DNA of 64,000 bases from Altibacter sp. HG106 (lineage in GTDB: Bacteria; Bacteroidota; Bacteroidia; Flavobacteriales; Flavobacteriaceae), in NCBI RefSeq assembly GCF_028561755.1, contig NZ_JAQQTD010000003.1:62001-126000 (forward strand), written 5' to 3'. Each line of letters opens with the position of its first letter. The stretch's first letter is position 1. Below the pieces are notes generated by a model. That model did not search any database. It had not been told where the DNA came from and saw only the letters and a program-made list of their open reading frames with translations. This document shows positions 32,880-42,364 of the stretch, piece by piece. The translations under genes and the position numbers were made by a program.

Positions 32880-33593
32880 TTACTGTAGCTTGTTTAGGTA
32901 TTGTTTAACTACGGAAGGTAATCCTTCATACAGAGATTCACATATTAAGGCGTGCCCAATGGAAACTTCCGCCAAATGTGGAACCTGTTCTTTGAAATAA
33001 GCAATATTCTCGAGCGACAAATCATGGCCCGCATTGATTCCCAAGCCCAACTCGTGCGCACGATTCGCACAGGCCACATAAGGAGCAATCGCTTCCTTAT
33101 TTCCTGAGGCGTATTCTTTGGCATAAGCTTCCGTATATAATTCGATACGGTCTACACCGGTTTCAGCGGCCCCTTCAATCATAGCGAGCTCCGGATCCAC
33201 GAAGATAGAAGTTCGAATCCCCTTCTTTTTACATTCCGAAGCCACCTCCGATAAAAAGGATTTGTGAACCAGCGTGTCCCAACCGGCATTTGAGGTGATA
33301 GCATCTACGGCATCCGGCACCAAGGTCACCTGCGTAGGTTGTATGGCTAGTACCATGTCTAGAAAAGCATCGATAGGATTTCCTTCAATATTATATTCGG
33401 TTGTCACTACCTCTTTAAGATCGTACGCGTCTTGATAGCGAATATGGCGTTCATCGGGCCTTGGGTGAATCGTGATGCCTTGCGCTCCCATCTTTTGAAT
33501 AGCCACGGCTGCCGCTACTACGTTGGGCATATCCCCACCGCGAGCATTCCGCAAGGTGGCGATCTTATTAATGTTCACACTTAATCGTACCAT
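32880..33593 (-). CDS. pdxJ: Pyridoxine 5'-phosphate synthase
   Basis: PdxJ condenses 1-deoxy-D-xylulose 5-phosphate with aminoacetone phosphate in the last step of the deoxyxylulose-dependent vitamin B6 pathway. From the ATG at 33593 it is 237 residues. RLSVNINKIATLRNARGG is the conserved start, followed by the phosphate-binding loop TIHPRPDERHI, the EYNIEGNP region and LGINAGHDLSLENI. A frame open to 33611 begins with GTG inside a -7 element, so 33593 is preferred. Confidence 0.95.
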   Translation of the reverse strand: MVRLSVNINKIATLRNARGGDMPNVVAAAVAIQKMGAQGITIHPRPDERHIRYQDAYDLKEVVTTEYNIEGNPIDAFLDMVLAIQPTQVTLVPDAVDAITSNAGWDTLVHKSFLSEVASECKKKGIRTSIFVDPELAMIEGAAETGVDRIELYTEAYAKEYASGNKEAIAPYVACANRAHELGLGINAGHDLSLENIAYFKEQVPHLAEVSIGHALICESLYEGLPSVVKQYLNKLQ

Positions 33594-33610
33594 AGTTTGC
33601 TTTTGTGCCA

Positions 33611-33618
33611 CAAAAATA
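33611..33618 (-). promoter_or_regulatory. -7 element of pdxJ
   Basis: On the minus strand this reads TATTTTTG, an exact TAnnTTTG match 17 bases before the pdxJ ATG at 33593. The divergent CBS gene reads from the other side. Confidence 0.6.
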
Positions 33619-33676
33619 CGAAGTTGAGATGCGCTTTTCCACCATTATTTTAAGTAATTTGCATAAAAACCAGACT

Positions 33677-34333
33677 GTGGATACAGAAACCTACATTATC
33701 AACGATATTAAGGCATTAGGACTCGATACTTTGGTACGGGAACTCCAGAATACCTTTAACCAACTCACCTTTTCACATATCCCAATTGTGAATGACCAGG
33801 GGTATTTGGGATGTGTTTCGGAAACAGATGCACATTGTTTTGAAGCCTCCAAACCTATAGCAGAGTTTCAGTATGCATTAGAAACCTTTCATGTGCGTAA
33901 GGATACCCATTGGCTGGATATCTTAGAAGCCTTTGCCTTACACGGAAGCAATATCATGCCGGTCTTAGGCGAGCTTAATGAATACCTGGGATACTTCGAA
34001 CTAAGTGATATCATGAGCTTGTTCAACAACACGCCGTTCTTAAATGAAACCGGCGGAATCATTGTAGTAGAAAAAGGGCTGCGCGATTATTCCTTCAGTG
34101 AAATAAGTCAGATTGTAGAATCGAATGAGGGAAAAATACTAGGCATGTTCATTTCGCATATTAACGACGACACCATGCAGGCTACCATTAAAATTGGGCA
34201 CTCGGCCATGAATGAAATCGTGCAAACCTTCCGCAGATACAGCTATGACATTGTTTCGAATCACGACGAAGATAAATTACTGGAAGATTTGAAAAACCGC
34301 TCGCGTTACCTCGATAAATACCTAAACATTTAA
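33677..34333 (+). CDS. CBS-domain protein (AcuB-like)
   Basis: From the GTG at 33677 this is a 218-residue protein. Two CBS-like motifs are seen, IPIVNDQGYLGCVSETDA and MPVLGELNEYLGYFELSDIM, followed by a domain with GGIIVVEKGLRDYSFSEISQIVESNEGKI that resembles an ACT-like ligand-binding fold. The protein probably binds a nucleotide and regulates a partner; the family is near AcuB. Earlier in-frame starts at 33605 (GTG) and 33629 (ATG) exist, but the family N-terminus DTETYIINDIKAL supports 33677. It is coupled to nadK (3-base gap). Confidence 0.78.
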   Translation: MDTETYIINDIKALGLDTLVRELQNTFNQLTFSHIPIVNDQGYLGCVSETDAHCFEASKPIAEFQYALETFHVRKDTHWLDILEAFALHGSNIMPVLGELNEYLGYFELSDIMSLFNNTPFLNETGGIIVVEKGLRDYSFSEISQIVESNEGKILGMFISHINDDTMQATIKIGHSAMNEIVQTFRRYSYDIVSNHDEDKLLEDLKNRSRYLDKYLNI

Positions 34334-34336
34334 CCT

Positions 34337-35221
34337 ATGAAGATTGGTATTTACGGGCAATTTTATCACAAGCATTCTGAAAAATACGTACAGCTCATCC
34401 TGGAGGTATTACGCGCCAAGGCGGTGGATGTGTATATTGAAGAAGATTTTTTAGACTTGATCAACCTACACGAAGGAATTCCTGATAGTTTCGGATCGTT
34501 TCAAACCTTCACCCAGCTGGATGATTCATATGATTTGTTTTTTAGCATCGGTGGCGATGGTACCATTCTCAAATCGGTAACGCTGGTGAAAGACCGCAAC
34601 ATTCCAATTGTTGGGATCAATACCGGAAGACTTGGATTTCTGGCAACCCTTCCGAAGGAAAAAATTTCAGAAAGCATCACCCAAATTTTGCAAGGTAATT
34701 ACACCTTATCTCATCGAACACTTTTGCAGGTGCAAACTACTCCCGCGAACCGGGATCTTCAAAAATGGCCCTATGCGCTCAACGAGATTGCTGTAAATCG
34801 AAAGAATACCACCTCGATGATTAAAGTGGAAACCCAAGTTAATGCCGAACATCTCACCTCGTATTGGAGCGATGGTCTTATCATATCGACTCCTACAGGT
34901 TCTACGGGGTATTCCTTAAGTTGTGGCGGACCCGTAATTGAACCGGGAACGCATAGTATTTCGCTCACCCCCATCGCACCGCATAACTTAAACGCCAGGC
35001 CTTTTGTTATATCAGATGAAAGCACAGTCACCTTAAGGGTAACCGGACGCGAAAAATCGTACCTCATCTCGCTTGATTCCAGAATTGCGACCTTGGAGAA
35101 CAATACAGAAATTACTATTAAGAAAGCGCCCTTTTCCATTCAACTCGTGCAGCTTCAAGAAGACACCTTCATCAAAACACTCCGTAAAAAACTTCTTTGG
35201 GGAGAAGACAAGCGCAACTAG
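34337..35221 (+). CDS. nadK: NAD kinase
   Basis: NAD kinase makes NADP from NAD with ATP or polyphosphate. The 294-residue protein has the catalytic GGDGTIL motif near residue 74, GINTGRLGFLA, and the NAD-binding STPTGSTGYSLSCGGP stretch. Its length is normal. It is in the conserved flavobacterial series CBS-nadK-DUF6089-uppS-bamA-ompH-ompH, preceded by a 3-base gap. Downstream about 100 bases, holding a -7 element, separate it from the DUF6089 gene. Confidence 0.96.
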   Translation: MKIGIYGQFYHKHSEKYVQLILEVLRAKAVDVYIEEDFLDLINLHEGIPDSFGSFQTFTQLDDSYDLFFSIGGDGTILKSVTLVKDRNIPIVGINTGRLGFLATLPKEKISESITQILQGNYTLSHRTLLQVQTTPANRDLQKWPYALNEIAVNRKNTTSMIKVETQVNAEHLTSYWSDGLIISTPTGSTGYSLSCGGPVIEPGTHSISLTPIAPHNLNARPFVISDESTVTLRVTGREKSYLISLDSRIATLENNTEITIKKAPFSIQLVQLQEDTFIKTLRKKLLWGEDKRN

Positions 35222-35296
35222 GCAATAAAAACAAGGAATTATTGTTAATCAACGTACACAAACGTACCGCTTCCTATGGGGAGCGAAGATAATTGT

Positions 35297-35304
35297 TATA
35301 TTTG
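35297..35304 (+). promoter_or_regulatory. -7 element of the DUF6089-uppS-bamA unit
   Basis: TATATTTG matches TAnnTTTG and lies 16 bases before the ATG at 35321. Because it precedes a run of close-packed genes, it may drive DUF6089 through the ompH genes. Confidence 0.55.
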
Positions 35305-35320
35305 CAAACTTTTAAGGATA

Positions 35321-36013
35321 ATGAAGCAGCTTACCACGGTATTTTTTGTTTTGATGATGGCCTTCGGAGCCACCGCTCAAACCTATGAAATCGGTCCGCT
35401 TGTGGGAGGATTGAACTACATCGGGGATGTAGGACGAACCAACTACGTAGCGCCCAACACCCTTGGTTTTGGTGGTGTTTTTAAATGGAACCGAAGTCCG
35501 AGACACTCCTTCCGGGCCTCTGTGCTCTTCGGAAAAATCAAAGGAGATGATGTCGATGCGAGCGATCCAAGAAGAACCCAACGAGGATTATCTTTTGAGA
35601 ATAATATATTGGAGGCTTCGATTGGACTTGAATACACATTTTGGGAGTTTAACTTACATAAAGGAACCCCTCAATCCACTCCGTATCTTTATACCGGGCT
35701 CACTTATTTTCAATACGATGCGTTACGACGTACCGCAGATGATCGCATTGTGAGTTATGATGCAGCCGGAACCGCCGCCATTCCGATGGTTATTGGTTTT
35801 AAAACTTCCGTAGGAACCAAGCTGGTATTGGCGTTAGAAGGAGGTGCTCGCTATACGTTTACGGATAATCTCGATGGAAGTAACCCCAATAAAGGATTAT
35901 CAGATGAGGAAGGATTAAAGTTTGGAAACGTTAATAGTAACGACTGGTATGTATTTACGGGCATAACCCTTACCTTTACCTTCGGTAGAAAACCCTGTTA
36001 CTGTAACTTTTAG
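35321..36013 (+). CDS. DUF6089-family outer membrane beta-barrel protein
   Basis: From the ATG at 35321 this is a 230-residue protein with a signal peptide (MKQLTTVFFVLMMAFGATAQ). It then has YEIGPLVGGLNYIGDVGRTNYVAP, the DUF6089 signature, and alternating aromatic strands that end in FTGITLTFTFGRKPCYCNF. It is a small outer membrane barrel with two terminal cysteines (CYC). Its location directly upstream of uppS and bamA is conserved in the family, which suggests an envelope assembly role. A longer start at 35276 crosses the -7 element. Confidence 0.85.
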   Translation: MKQLTTVFFVLMMAFGATAQTYEIGPLVGGLNYIGDVGRTNYVAPNTLGFGGVFKWNRSPRHSFRASVLFGKIKGDDVDASDPRRTQRGLSFENNILEASIGLEYTFWEFNLHKGTPQSTPYLYTGLTYFQYDALRRTADDRIVSYDAAGTAAIPMVIGFKTSVGTKLVLALEGGARYTFTDNLDGSNPNKGLSDEEGLKFGNVNSNDWYVFTGITLTFTFGRKPCYCNF

Positions 36014-36014
36014 C

Positions 36015-36758
36015 ATGGAAGTCGAAGCAAACATAAACTCTGAAAAACTTCCGCAACACGTAGCCATCATTATGGATGGTAACGGTCGTTGGGCGAAACA
36101 GAAAGGGTTGTTCCGCACGATTGGGCATGAAAATGGCACCAAAGCCGTCAAAGAAACCGTCGAATCCTGTGCGCGCTTAGGCATTCCGTATTTAACCCTC
36201 TACGCCTTTTCAACGGAAAATTGGAATCGGCCCAAGCTGGAAGTAGATACCTTAATGAAACTGTTGGTTTCGTCCCTAAAAAAAGAAATTAGTACGCTAC
36301 AGGAGAACGACATTAAATTGCATGCCATTGGCAACTTAGATGCCCTGCCAGGCAAGGCTAAAAGAGAGTTGCAGGACGTTATCGACAAAACCAAGAACAA
36401 TACGCGAATGACTCTCACGCTCGCACTCAGCTATGGTTCTAGGGAAGAATTGACAAAAACCATCCAAGAGATTAGTCTTAAAGTTAAAAATAACCTAATT
36501 TCGCCGTCGTCAATAGACGAATCGGTAATTAATAATCATCTTTACACCCGCGATTTACCGGATGTTGATTTGCTTATTAGAACGAGTGGGGAACAGCGTA
36601 TTAGCAATTTTCTTCTTTGGCAAATTGCCTATGCTGAATTGCACTTTACCGAGACCTTTTGGCCCGATTTTACGAAGAACCATCTTTTTGAAGCTATAGT
36701 AAATTATCAAAACAGAGAACGAAGATTTGGAAAGACAAGTGAACAGATTGAAAATTAA
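36015..36758 (+). CDS. uppS: Isoprenyl transferase (undecaprenyl diphosphate synthase)
   Basis: UppS extends farnesyl diphosphate with isopentenyl diphosphate to the C55 carrier lipid needed for peptidoglycan and O-antigen. The 247-residue protein shows the catalytic HVAIIMDGNGRWAKQKG block with Asp21, LTLYAFSTENWNRP, and DLLIRTSGEQRISNFLLWQIAYAE. It starts one base after the DUF6089 stop, and its end overlaps the bamA start region. Confidence 0.96.
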   Translation: MEVEANINSEKLPQHVAIIMDGNGRWAKQKGLFRTIGHENGTKAVKETVESCARLGIPYLTLYAFSTENWNRPKLEVDTLMKLLVSSLKKEISTLQENDIKLHAIGNLDALPGKAKRELQDVIDKTKNNTRMTLTLALSYGSREELTKTIQEISLKVKNNLISPSSIDESVINNHLYTRDLPDVDLLIRTSGEQRISNFLLWQIAYAELHFTETFWPDFTKNHLFEAIVNYQNRERRFGKTSEQIEN

Positions 36759-39330
36759 TACCTTACTACCTTACAAAAAGTTGTGCTTTATCTTACTCTT
36801 TTCGCTACTTGCGACCGTTTCGCTATGGGCGCAACAGAAAGAACTAGATAGCGGAAAAAAATACACCCTCAACTCCATTACGGTCACCGGAGAACAGTCT
36901 TTTAACGAAAATACGGTGATCGCGTTCACCGGACTAAGAAAAGGAGATGAGCTCTATATTCCTGGACAAAAATTGAGTGATGTAACCAAAAAGCTCTGGG
37001 AACAAAACCTGTTTAGTGATATTGCTTTTTATGTTACTAATATTGAGGGAGATCTGGTAGACCTAGAACTCTATATTGAGGAATTGCCCAAACTAGGGAC
37101 GGTTACTATTGAAGGGGTTCGGAAAGGAAAGCAAAAAGAGATTATTAAGGATAACAATCTGACAGCGGGGGTTAAAATTACCAAGAACCTACTGGAAACA
37201 ACCAAGAATTACATCCGGAATAAGTACAAAGAAAAAGGCTTTTATAACACGCAAGTGCGCATAAGCACCACTCCGGTAACCGACTCGACAGGCCAGGAGA
37301 CGGCTCAGAACATGCGCATTTTGATCGATAAGCGTGATCGGGTGAAAGTGCGCTCCATTACCTTTAATGGAAATGACGCGTTAACCAATGGAAAGTTGCG
37401 CCGTTCTATGAAGAACACCAAGCGTCGCAATATCTTTCGGGTGTGGAAAATGTCGCGATACACTGAAGACGGTTTTGAAGAAGATAAGGCATCCTTGATC
37501 GATAAATACAAGGAAAACGGATATCGTGATGCTCGTATCGTACGGGATACCGTATTTCCTGTGAGCGATGATCGTCTTGCGATCGAAATGGACATTGAAG
37601 AAGGGCAACAGTATTATTTCGGAGATATTGAATTCATCGGAAACACAGTGTATACAGATGCCACGCTTCGAAGCTATCTAGGGATCGCAGAAGGCGATGT
37701 CTATAACGGTGTCTTACTCCAGGAACGTATTGCCGATAACGAAGATCCGGAAGCAGCAGACATTACCAATCTTTACCAGAATAACGGATACCTCTTTTCT
37801 CAGATCAATCCGGTGGAAGTGGCTGTTCGTCAGGATACCATCGATTTTGAAATTCGTATTCGGGAAGGCAAGCTCGCTTATTTCGATCACGTGACTGTAG
37901 TGGGGAACGACAAGACCAACGATCATGTTATTTATCGAGAGCTACGCACCCGTCCTGGTCAAAAATACAGCAAGCGAAATGTGCTGCGTACGATTCGGGA
38001 ATTAGGACAGCTGGGCTATTTTGATGCCGAACAGCTGAAACCTGAATTTAAAAACGTAGATCCTAATAACGGAACGCTCGACATGGAGTATTCGGTAGTA
38101 GAAAAAGGATCGAGCCAAATTGAATTGCAAGGAGGTTACGGAGGAGGTGGTTTCGTAGGAACCCTCGGACTCTCGTTCAACAACTTCAGTCTGCGAAACA
38201 TGTTCAATTTAGATGCCTACAAGCCGCTTCCTATGGGGGACGGGCAGAAGCTATCTTTACGTGCGCAGGCCAGTAGTTTTTACCAAACCTATAGTCTTTC
38301 GTTGATTGAACCGTGGCTGGGCGGAAAGAAACCCATTCAGTTTAGTACCAGTTTTTCACATACTATTCAATATTTATTTGACTTTGTTAATCGTGAAGCC
38401 GATCGAGATCGACGCTTCCTGATTACCGGAGGTTCGGTAGGGATCGCCAAACGACTACAATGGCCAGATGATTATTTCCAGTTGTCACAGGCACTCAGCT
38501 TTCAGCACTATAACCTAAAGAATTACAACACCGGACTCTTTACTTTTGGTGATGGATACTCCAATAACTTGGCGTATACCATTGGTTTAAGTAGAAACAG
38601 TACTACCGCCAACCCTATTTACCCGAGAGGAGGTTCTATTTGGAATGTTTCTGCCAAAGTCACTTTCCCTTACTCGGCTTTCAACGGGGTAGATTACGGA
38701 GCCCTGCGCAACGAGCGGGACGGTTTGGTAGATTTTCTTGCTGAAAACCCAACTAGTGTCGATAGCCAGGAACGTATTGCTGAGATCGATCAGCAGCGAT
38801 TTAACTGGTTGGAATATTACAAAATCAAATTTTCTGGAGATTGGTATACCCCATTAACCAATGATTTGATTCTGCGGACCCGTACCGAATTTGGATTCTT
38901 AGGAGCGTATAACAACGATCGCGGAGTGCCCCCATTTGAACGATTCTTTGTAGGTGGAGACGGACTAGGAGCGTTTAGTCTGGATGGTCGAGAGGTCATT
39001 CAGCTGCGCGGATATCCAAACCAATCGTTATCTACGAACGATGGAAATACCATTTACAATAAATTTTCGTTAGAATTAAGACATCCGGTAACTTTGACAC
39101 AATTAGCTTCCATTTATGTGTTGGCATTTGCAGAAGGAGGCGCTGCTTACGATGGCTTTAGAAACTATAATCCTTTCGATATTAGTAGGTCTGCTGGTGC
39201 AGGATTGCGTATATTTATGCCGGCATTTGGATTGTTGGGGATTGATTTTGGGTATGGTTTTGATCCTATTTTGAACGGTACAGAACGAAATGGATGGGAA
39301 ACTCACTTTATTATCGGACAACAATTTTAA
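36739..39330 (+). CDS. bamA: Outer membrane protein assembly factor BamA
   Basis: BamA inserts beta-barrel proteins in the outer membrane. The protein has about 863 residues with a signal segment ending SLWAQQ, then five POTRA domains (about 30-430) including the repeated ITVTGEQSFN...KGDELYIPGQ pattern, and a C-terminal 16-strand barrel ending in the aromatic GWETHFIIGQQF. The start is not certain: TTG 36727, GTG 36739 and TTG 36748 are all in frame, and GTG 36739 is chosen. It overlaps uppS by about 20 bases, so the two are translationally coupled. Confidence 0.92.
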   Translation: MNRLKINTLLPYKKLCFILLFSLLATVSLWAQQKELDSGKKYTLNSITVTGEQSFNENTVIAFTGLRKGDELYIPGQKLSDVTKKLWEQNLFSDIAFYVTNIEGDLVDLELYIEELPKLGTVTIEGVRKGKQKEIIKDNNLTAGVKITKNLLETTKNYIRNKYKEKGFYNTQVRISTTPVTDSTGQETAQNMRILIDKRDRVKVRSITFNGNDALTNGKLRRSMKNTKRRNIFRVWKMSRYTEDGFEEDKASLIDKYKENGYRDARIVRDTVFPVSDDRLAIEMDIEEGQQYYFGDIEFIGNTVYTDATLRSYLGIAEGDVYNGVLLQERIADNEDPEAADITNLYQNNGYLFSQINPVEVAVRQDTIDFEIRIREGKLAYFDHVTVVGNDKTNDHVIYRELRTRPGQKYSKRNVLRTIRELGQLGYFDAEQLKPEFKNVDPNNGTLDMEYSVVEKGSSQIELQGGYGGGGFVGTLGLSFNNFSLRNMFNLDAYKPLPMGDGQKLSLRAQASSFYQTYSLSLIEPWLGGKKPIQFSTSFSHTIQYLFDFVNREADRDRRFLITGGSVGIAKRLQWPDDYFQLSQALSFQHYNLKNYNTGLFTFGDGYSNNLAYTIGLSRNSTTANPIYPRGGSIWNVSAKVTFPYSAFNGVDYGALRNERDGLVDFLAENPTSVDSQERIAEIDQQRFNWLEYYKIKFSGDWYTPLTNDLILRTRTEFGFLGAYNNDRGVPPFERFFVGGDGLGAFSLDGREVIQLRGYPNQSLSTNDGNTIYNKFSLELRHPVTLTQLASIYVLAFAEGGAAYDGFRNYNPFDISRSAGAGLRIFMPAFGLLGIDFGYGFDPILNGTERNGWETHFIIGQQF

Positions 39331-39365
39331 ATTTGGCACGATATTTTCTAACTATAAATCGCATT

Positions 39366-40229
39366 ATGAAAACCAATAAGCTGCTACTTTTTTTATTCAT
39401 CTTCTGCTGCGTGATATTAACAGCGGAAGCCCAACGAGGTGCTCGCATCGGGTACATTGATATGGAATACATCTTAGAAAGTGTTCCCGAGTATCAAGAA
39501 TCGGCTACGCAACTCGATGGAAAAGTACAGCGTTGGAAAGCCGATATTGAAAAGATGAGTAAGGAGATCGATCAAATGAAGCTAAACCTCAGCAACGAGC
39601 GGGTGCTTCTCACCACAGAATTGATCGAAGAGCGGGAAGAAGATATTAAGATCAAGGTAGATGAAATGTTGAAATACCAACAAGACCGATTTGGTCCTAA
39701 TGGCGATTTAGACATTCAGCGGAGACAGCTAATTCAGCCTATTCAAGACCAAGTCTTTAACATAGTACAAGAAATTGCGGAAAACAAAAAGTACGACTAT
39801 ATCATGGATCGTTCTACCGATCCTTCGATCCTTTTTGCCGCCAAGCGGAATGATATCAGTGAAATGGTACTTCGCCAGATCAATCGCGCGGCCAAACGCG
39901 AAGAAGTGACCAATCGCCGTGAGAAGAAAGAAGTTGAAAAGCGGGAAGAACTTTCCCTAGAGGAAGAAGAAGCGATTACCGAGCGGGAAGAAGAAATTGA
40001 AGCGAAAAAAGAAGAGCGGGAGGCCATTATGGAAGAACGTCGTCGCGTTCGAGATTCGATTCGTGCCGCTCGTAAAGCCGAATTTGACGCACGACGACAA
40101 AAGCTATTGGAAGAGCGACAGGCCCGTCGTGATTCGATCATGAACGCTCGTAAAAATAGAGGCAATGGCGGACTTCCAGAAGGGGATGGCACCGAAGAGG
40201 AAGAAGGCGAAGGAAATAACGAAGAATAA
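39366..40229 (+). CDS. OmpH/Skp-family chaperone with long charged C-terminal extension
   Basis: From the ATG at 39366 this is a 287-residue protein with a signal peptide (ends TAEA). The OmpH core begins GARIGYIDMEYILESVPEYQES and has the coiled-coil arms typical of Skp, the periplasmic chaperone for outer membrane proteins. After residue 175 comes an extension of about 110 residues, made largely of Glu, Arg and Lys with repeats such as RRRVRDSI and RQARRDSI and an acidic tail EEEEGEGNNEE. The related gene that follows lacks this part. The position behind bamA agrees with an outer-membrane biogenesis role. Confidence 0.88.
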   Translation: MKTNKLLLFLFIFCCVILTAEAQRGARIGYIDMEYILESVPEYQESATQLDGKVQRWKADIEKMSKEIDQMKLNLSNERVLLTTELIEEREEDIKIKVDEMLKYQQDRFGPNGDLDIQRRQLIQPIQDQVFNIVQEIAENKKYDYIMDRSTDPSILFAAKRNDISEMVLRQINRAAKREEVTNRREKKEVEKREELSLEEEEAITEREEEIEAKKEEREAIMEERRRVRDSIRAARKAEFDARRQKLLEERQARRDSIMNARKNRGNGGLPEGDGTEEEEGEGNNEE

Positions 40230-40264
40230 AAATTATAACACTTAAAATAAATTTTAACTAGAGA

Positions 40265-40771
40265 ATGATGAAACAAGTGAAATTACTATTGGTAGCAGCA
40301 GTGATGTTTTTAGGAGTTGCTACTGTTCAAGCACAAGAAGTAGCGCATATCAATACCCAAGAATTGGTGGAAGCTATGCCTGAAATGAAAGAAGCGCAAA
40401 GCCAATTGGAAAAGCTTCAGAAAACATATGACACCGAGATCAAAGCGATGGCGAAGGAACTCGATGCCAAGTTGAAGCAATACGAAGTGGAAGCGGAAAG
40501 CAAAACAGACGCTGAAAACCAAAAGCGTTTTGAAGAGGTGCAAACCATGCAAAACAACATTGGAGCCTACCGTCAGCAGGCGATGCAAGATCTTCAGAAA
40601 AAAGAAGTAGACATTTACAAGCCTATCCTTGATAAAGCGCGTCAGGCCATTCAAAAAGTAGGTCGTGCCAAAGGATACAAGTATGTAATCGATGCGAGCC
40701 CAGGAGGAGGTATCTTACTTGCTGAAGGTCCAAATCTTATGGCTGATGTAAAGAAAGAATTGGGAATCTAA
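40265..40771 (+). CDS. OmpH/Skp-family periplasmic chaperone
   Basis: This 168-residue protein has a signal peptide (residues 1-23, ending VQAQ). The OmpH core is VAHINTQELVEAMPEMKEAQSQLEKL, with a coiled coil to about 110 and the closing block GYKYVIDASPGGGILLAEG. It is the normal-length partner of the longer OmpH protein upstream. The start may be the second of two adjacent ATG codons (40268). A very strong terminator follows. Confidence 0.92.
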   Translation: MMKQVKLLLVAAVMFLGVATVQAQEVAHINTQELVEAMPEMKEAQSQLEKLQKTYDTEIKAMAKELDAKLKQYEVEAESKTDAENQKRFEEVQTMQNNIGAYRQQAMQDLQKKEVDIYKPILDKARQAIQKVGRAKGYKYVIDASPGGGILLAEGPNLMADVKKELGI

Positions 40772-40792
40772 GACCCTCAACTTTTTGTAAAA

Positions 40793-40832
40793 AAGCAAAC
40801 AGCCCGTCGATAGTCGACGGGCTGTTTTTTTA
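40793..40832. terminator. Strong bidirectional terminator after the bamA-ompH unit
   Basis: AACAGCCCGTCGA/TCGACGGGCTGTT with a three-base TAG loop forms about 13 pairs, followed by seven T. It closes the long envelope operon just before murI. Confidence 0.9.
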
Positions 40833-40842
40833 TCTTTATGGC

Positions 40843-41631
40843 ATGAGCATACAACCCATAGGCATATTTGATTCTGGCGTAGGCGGCGTTTCTATTTGGA
40901 AAGAAATACATGCCTGCTTGCAACAAGAAAACACGCTGTATTTGGCAGACAGCAAACATGCTCCCTATGGAAATAAATCGGCTGATGACATTGTAGCGCT
41001 CTCTGTAAAGAACACCGAATACCTGTTATCACAGGGGTGTAAGCTAATCGTGGTGGCATGCAACACGGCCACTACCAACGCCATTTCCCACTTGCGAAGC
41101 AATTATGACATCCCCTTCATTGGTATTGAACCCGCGATTAAACCAGCGGCACTTCAAACCAAAACGAAAAGCATTGGAATTCTAGCGACCAAAGGTACCT
41201 TGAGTAGCGCATTGTTTCATCAAACGGCGGAAGCCTTTACTAAAGATATTTCTGTGATTGAAATTGTCGGGGAAGGATTGGTACCGCTTATTGAAGCCGG
41301 AGCTATGGATTCCGAAGAAACCATCGAACTGCTTACCACCTACATGAAACCCATGCTAGCCGCCAATATCGACTATCTGGTGTTGGGGTGTAGCCACTAC
41401 CCATTTCTCATTCCGTCACTGAAAAAAATCCTTCCCCCGCACGTTACGATCATCGACTCGGGAGCTGCGGTAGCGAGGCAAACCAAAAGTATACTCGAAC
41501 AATACAACATGCTCAATCACACCACAAGTGCACCCACACTTCAGTTTTTCAGCAATGGAGACACCCGTACCCTCACGCAATTGTTAGGCAATATACAGGC
41601 GGAGGTTTTTATAGAACCTCTGGATTTTTAG
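40843..41631 (+). CDS. murI: Glutamate racemase
   Basis: MurI makes D-glutamate for peptidoglycan. The 262-residue protein has the two catalytic cysteines in VVACNTATTN (Cys73) and LGCSHYPFL (Cys183), plus the GIFDSGVGG opening with Asp10. It starts 11 bases after the terminator T-run; TATCTTTATG lies in between, but no exact -7 match is found. Its stop is directly next to that of the convergent LytTR gene. Confidence 0.96.
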   Translation: MSIQPIGIFDSGVGGVSIWKEIHACLQQENTLYLADSKHAPYGNKSADDIVALSVKNTEYLLSQGCKLIVVACNTATTNAISHLRSNYDIPFIGIEPAIKPAALQTKTKSIGILATKGTLSSALFHQTAEAFTKDISVIEIVGEGLVPLIEAGAMDSEETIELLTTYMKPMLAANIDYLVLGCSHYPFLIPSLKKILPPHVTIIDSGAAVARQTKSILEQYNMLNHTTSAPTLQFFSNGDTRTLTQLLGNIQAEVFIEPLDF

Positions 41632-42363
41632 TTAGCTAAAAAAACTAAGCAGGTCTTTCTTCCGCGAGGGACTCACCATAATTTCCTTTCCAGAGCGCAA
41701 CACCACACTCCCCCCTTTACCCTTCCGGTATTCGGTGACCGCATTCACATTGACCAGAAATGATTTATGAACTCTGGCGAATCCAAATTCGGCTAACAAA
41801 TCTTCAAAATATTTAAGCGTCTTGCTAACCAGTTTCTGACCTTTTTCAAGGTGAATGTGCGTATAGTTATCATCGGCTTGGCAATACAAAATGTCTTTCA
41901 CCTCTAACACTTCAAACCCTTGTTGTACCGGGATGGTGATCTTGCCTGCCACTTGTGAGAGCGAGGTTGTTAACACCGAATCCTGTAAGGCATTCTCTTT
42001 TTCTTTAATTTCATGAACGTAATCTACGGATGCAATCAGTTTGTCGATGGAAATAGGTTTCAGAATATAATAGGATGCATGCGCATTCAACGCATCAATA
42101 GCATAGTGATCGTAAGCCGTCACAAAGACGGTTTCAAACTGACGATCCCCAACCTGATCGAGCAGATCAAAGGCATTTCCATAAGGCATTTCCACATCTA
42201 AAAACACCAGGTCAAGCTCGTGATTCCGTATTAATTTAAGTGCTTCTTCTACGTTCGCTGCTTCCCCAACGACCGTTACTTTTGGACAGTATTTTTGGAG
42301 ATAATTTTTCAGAATATCCCGACTTGTCTCTTCGTCTTCTACAATGATGGTTTGCAGTTTCAT
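41632..42363 (-). CDS. LytTR-family response regulator
   Basis: This 243-residue protein has a receiver domain with Asp9 and Asp56 (LVFLDVEMP) and conserved Thr/Lys positions (VFVTAYD, ILKPI). The C-terminal LytTR DNA-binding domain contains DILYCQADDNYTHIHLEKGQ and FARVHKSFLVNV. It begins one base after the sensor kinase gene, so the two are a matched pair. Its targets are not known. The sensor's architecture suggests control of envelope functions, but this is inference. Confidence 0.92.
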   Translation of the reverse strand: MKLQTIIVEDEETSRDILKNYLQKYCPKVTVVGEAANVEEALKLIRNHELDLVFLDVEMPYGNAFDLLDQVGDRQFETVFVTAYDHYAIDALNAHASYYILKPISIDKLIASVDYVHEIKEKENALQDSVLTTSLSQVAGKITIPVQQGFEVLEVKDILYCQADDNYTHIHLEKGQKLVSKTLKYFEDLLAEFGFARVHKSFLVNVNAVTEYRKGKGGSVVLRSGKEIMVSPSRKKDLLSFFS

Positions 42364-42364
42364 C

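Noticed and set aside
39797-40276. 159-codon Ser/Arg-rich frame antisense to the OmpH extension
   Set aside because: Its composition is the mirror of the Glu/Arg-rich repeats on the plus strand, and there is no signal for translation.
41622-41650. Hairpin TTTTTAG/CTAAAAA between murI and the LytTR gene as a terminator
   Set aside because: The stem is almost all A-T and overlaps both stop codons. It is too weak to call with confidence.
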